A stretch of 6,934 nt of DNA from the NCBI GenBank assembly GCA_028290125.1, contig JAQGKM010000031.1, positions 1-6,934 of the forward strand. The letters run 5' to 3'. How positions within the stretch are numbered: the stretch's first letter is position 1; each line of letters begins with the position of its first letter. Made by a program: the position numbers and the translations under genes. Shown in pieces: positions 5,766 through 6,934 of the stretch. The notes under the pieces are model-generated. The model did not search any database. It was given only the letters and a program-made list of their open reading frames with translations, and was not told where the DNA came from. The stretch is from Hyphomicrobiales bacterium. Its GTDB lineage: Bacteria; Pseudomonadota; Alphaproteobacteria; Rhizobiales; Beijerinckiaceae.

Positions 5766-6710
5766 TCAAAGGCGGATGTTCGCCACCTTGGACAGAAGGC
5801 GATATTTCGCAATGCCCTCTTTCAGAGCGACAGTGAAGTCCTCGGGGCTGTTGGCGATGACTTCAAAACCCATCTCGGTAAGCCGCTTCTGAACCGCTGG
5901 ATTGCTCAGGGCTTTGACAGCAGCCCGGTTGAGCTGGTCGACGATCGCAGGCGGCGTCTTCGCCGGCGCAGCCAGGGCTGCGTAGGTGGTGAAGTCGTAA
6001 CCGACCACGCCCTGCTCGGAAATCGTGGCCTGGAGCAGTTTCAGCTGTCCCGTGTTGATGAGTTCATTGGGCGCCGGCAGGCCGGTGATCATCAAGGGCA
6101 CGTGTCCGCCCACGACATCATTGAAGGCCTGCGCGACGCCACGGTAGGGCACGTGATTGAGCTTGATCCCGGTCGCATGCATCAGCAATTCCATGGCGAC
6201 ATGCTGCGGACTGCCGGGCCCGCCAGATCCGTAATCGATCGACCCCGGATTCGCCTTCGCCAGCGCAATGAGCTCCTGCACATTGGAGGCGGCGAAGGAC
6301 TTGTGGGCGATCAGGGCGAAGTTGATCCTGACCAGCTGCGTCACGGGCGTGAAGTCCACGAGAGGATCGTAGCCGACGTCGTCCTTCATGGTCGGCAGCA
6401 TGGTCATGATGCTGTCGTTGACGCCCAGAATCGTATAGCCGTCCGCGACAGCGCGCGCGCCCGAGCGCATGCCGACGATGCCCGACGCGCCCGGCTGGTT
6501 TTCGACGACGAACGCCTGCCCGAGTTCGCGGCCCATCTCATCGAGCACCAGCCGGATCGCTACATCCGATGCGCCCGCCGCAGCAAGCGGAACGATCACC
6601 TTCACGGGCCGTCCGGGATAGGATTGCGCCAGCGCCTCGTGCCGCACGCCAGCAAGCGCGCTGGCCGCCAGGGAAGCCATGATGGCGTGTCGCCGGTTGA
6701 AGGATGCCAT
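5766..6710 (-). CDS. Bug/TctC-family periplasmic solute-binding protein
   Basis: This is a 314-residue binding protein of the Bug family, more typical than the one in the operon. Residues 1-28 form a signal peptide with two arginines (FNRRHAIM, 4-11), a hydrophobic stretch and ALA before Gln29; the twin Arg may mean Tat export. The mature part starts with SYPGRPVKVIVPLAAAGASD (30-49), where the usual Gly-Gly of the ligand loop is Ala-Gly but Asp49 is kept. Then come VVENQPGASG (68-77), DGYTIL (90-95), YGSGGPGSPQHVAMELL (160-176) and HVPYRG (186-191), all family signatures. The length from 6710 is normal. The frame is open to an ATG at 6812, but that would put 34 residues before the signal peptide. 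The upstream Shine-Dalgarno sequence is poor. Known members bind small carboxylates; no TctAB or two-component partner lies nearby, so the ligand is unknown. Confidence 0.92.
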   Translation of the reverse strand: MASFNRRHAIMASLAASALAGVRHEALAQSYPGRPVKVIVPLAAAGASDVAIRLVLDEMGRELGQAFVVENQPGASGIVGMRSGARAVADGYTILGVNDSIMTMLPTMKDDVGYDPLVDFTPVTQLVRINFALIAHKSFAASNVQELIALAKANPGSIDYGSGGPGSPQHVAMELLMHATGIKLNHVPYRGVAQAFNDVVGGHVPLMITGLPAPNELINTGQLKLLQATISEQGVVGYDFTTYAALAAPAKTPPAIVDQLNRAAVKALSNPAVQKRLTEMGFEVIANSPEDFTVALKEGIAKYRLLSKVANIRL

Positions 6711-6817
6711 GTCGTCTCGCTCACCTGTCAGCACCGTACTGAAGACGGTTTCGGGCGAATGCTCGGCTATTTGCGAACAGAGTGCAACGGGCGCTCGCAC
6801 GCAGGCGCCCAAACGCG

Positions 6818-6852
6818 AAAACGCCCCGGAGCTTTCGCTCGCGGGGCGTTTT
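6818..6852. terminator. Intrinsic terminator after the initiator tRNA
   Basis: AAAACGCCCCG (6818-6828) pairs with CGGGGCGTTTT (6842-6852), an 11-base perfect stem; inner GAGC (6829-6832) and GCTC (6837-6840) extend it. On the minus strand it sits about 7 bases after the tRNA 3' end and ends in TTTT, so it probably terminates the tRNA transcript. On the plus strand it has five T residues. Bases 6711-6817 between it and the Bug gene hold no gene; the Bug promoter should lie there. Confidence 0.85.
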
Positions 6853-6858
6853 TGTGTT

Positions 6859-6934
<76 letters not shown>

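Noticed and set aside
5138..5836. 232-codon plus-strand frame across the gap and hypothetical gene
   Set aside because: Low-complexity Ser/Arg composition, no ribosome site, and it crosses the ends of two other genes.

Overview
The window is GC-rich with strongly G/C-ending codons. It carries two periplasmic binding proteins of the TctC/Bug type, a GFA-fold protein, a MAPEG protein and an initiator tRNA. This combination is typical of soil or plant-associated Alphaproteobacteria of the Hyphomicrobiales (Bradyrhizobium/Bosea-like). The order-level call is inference from style, not from a marker gene. I see no insertion sequence, phage gene, CRISPR array or integrase.

Left part (261-3235, plus strand): three closely spaced genes that look like one operon. 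In order they encode an Asp/Glu-racemase/arylmalonate-decarboxylase superfamily protein, a TctC/Bug-type solute-binding protein with a signal peptide, and an exported alpha/beta-hydrolase resembling the esterase 713 type. A hairpin follows at 3251-3286. A plausible reading is that an ester is cleaved outside the inner membrane, the released acid is captured by the binding protein, and it is converted inside by the racemase-like enzyme. The membrane subunits TctA/TctB are not in the window. The racemase-like protein appears to lack both cysteines that normally do the chemistry in its superfamily, and the hydrolase has a degenerate nucleophile elbow. These are the most interesting points of the window.

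Middle part (3360-5081): a glutathione-dependent formaldehyde-activating (GFA) fold protein (plus) runs tail-to-tail, 9 bases apart, into a MAPEG-family membrane protein (minus). Both families are linked to glutathione chemistry. The MAPEG gene is divergent from a pyridoxamine-phosphate-oxidase-like general stress protein (plus), and the shared 132-base gap holds a long inverted repeat. A strong bidirectional terminator closes this block.

Right part (5101-6934): a small unrecognised helical protein (minus), a near-match to a CtrA site in its upstream gap, a possible 42-residue Arg-rich protein (plus), a second and more typical Bug-type binding protein (minus), another terminator whose arms match those of the first, and an initiator tRNA-Met (minus) missing only its first base at the window edge.
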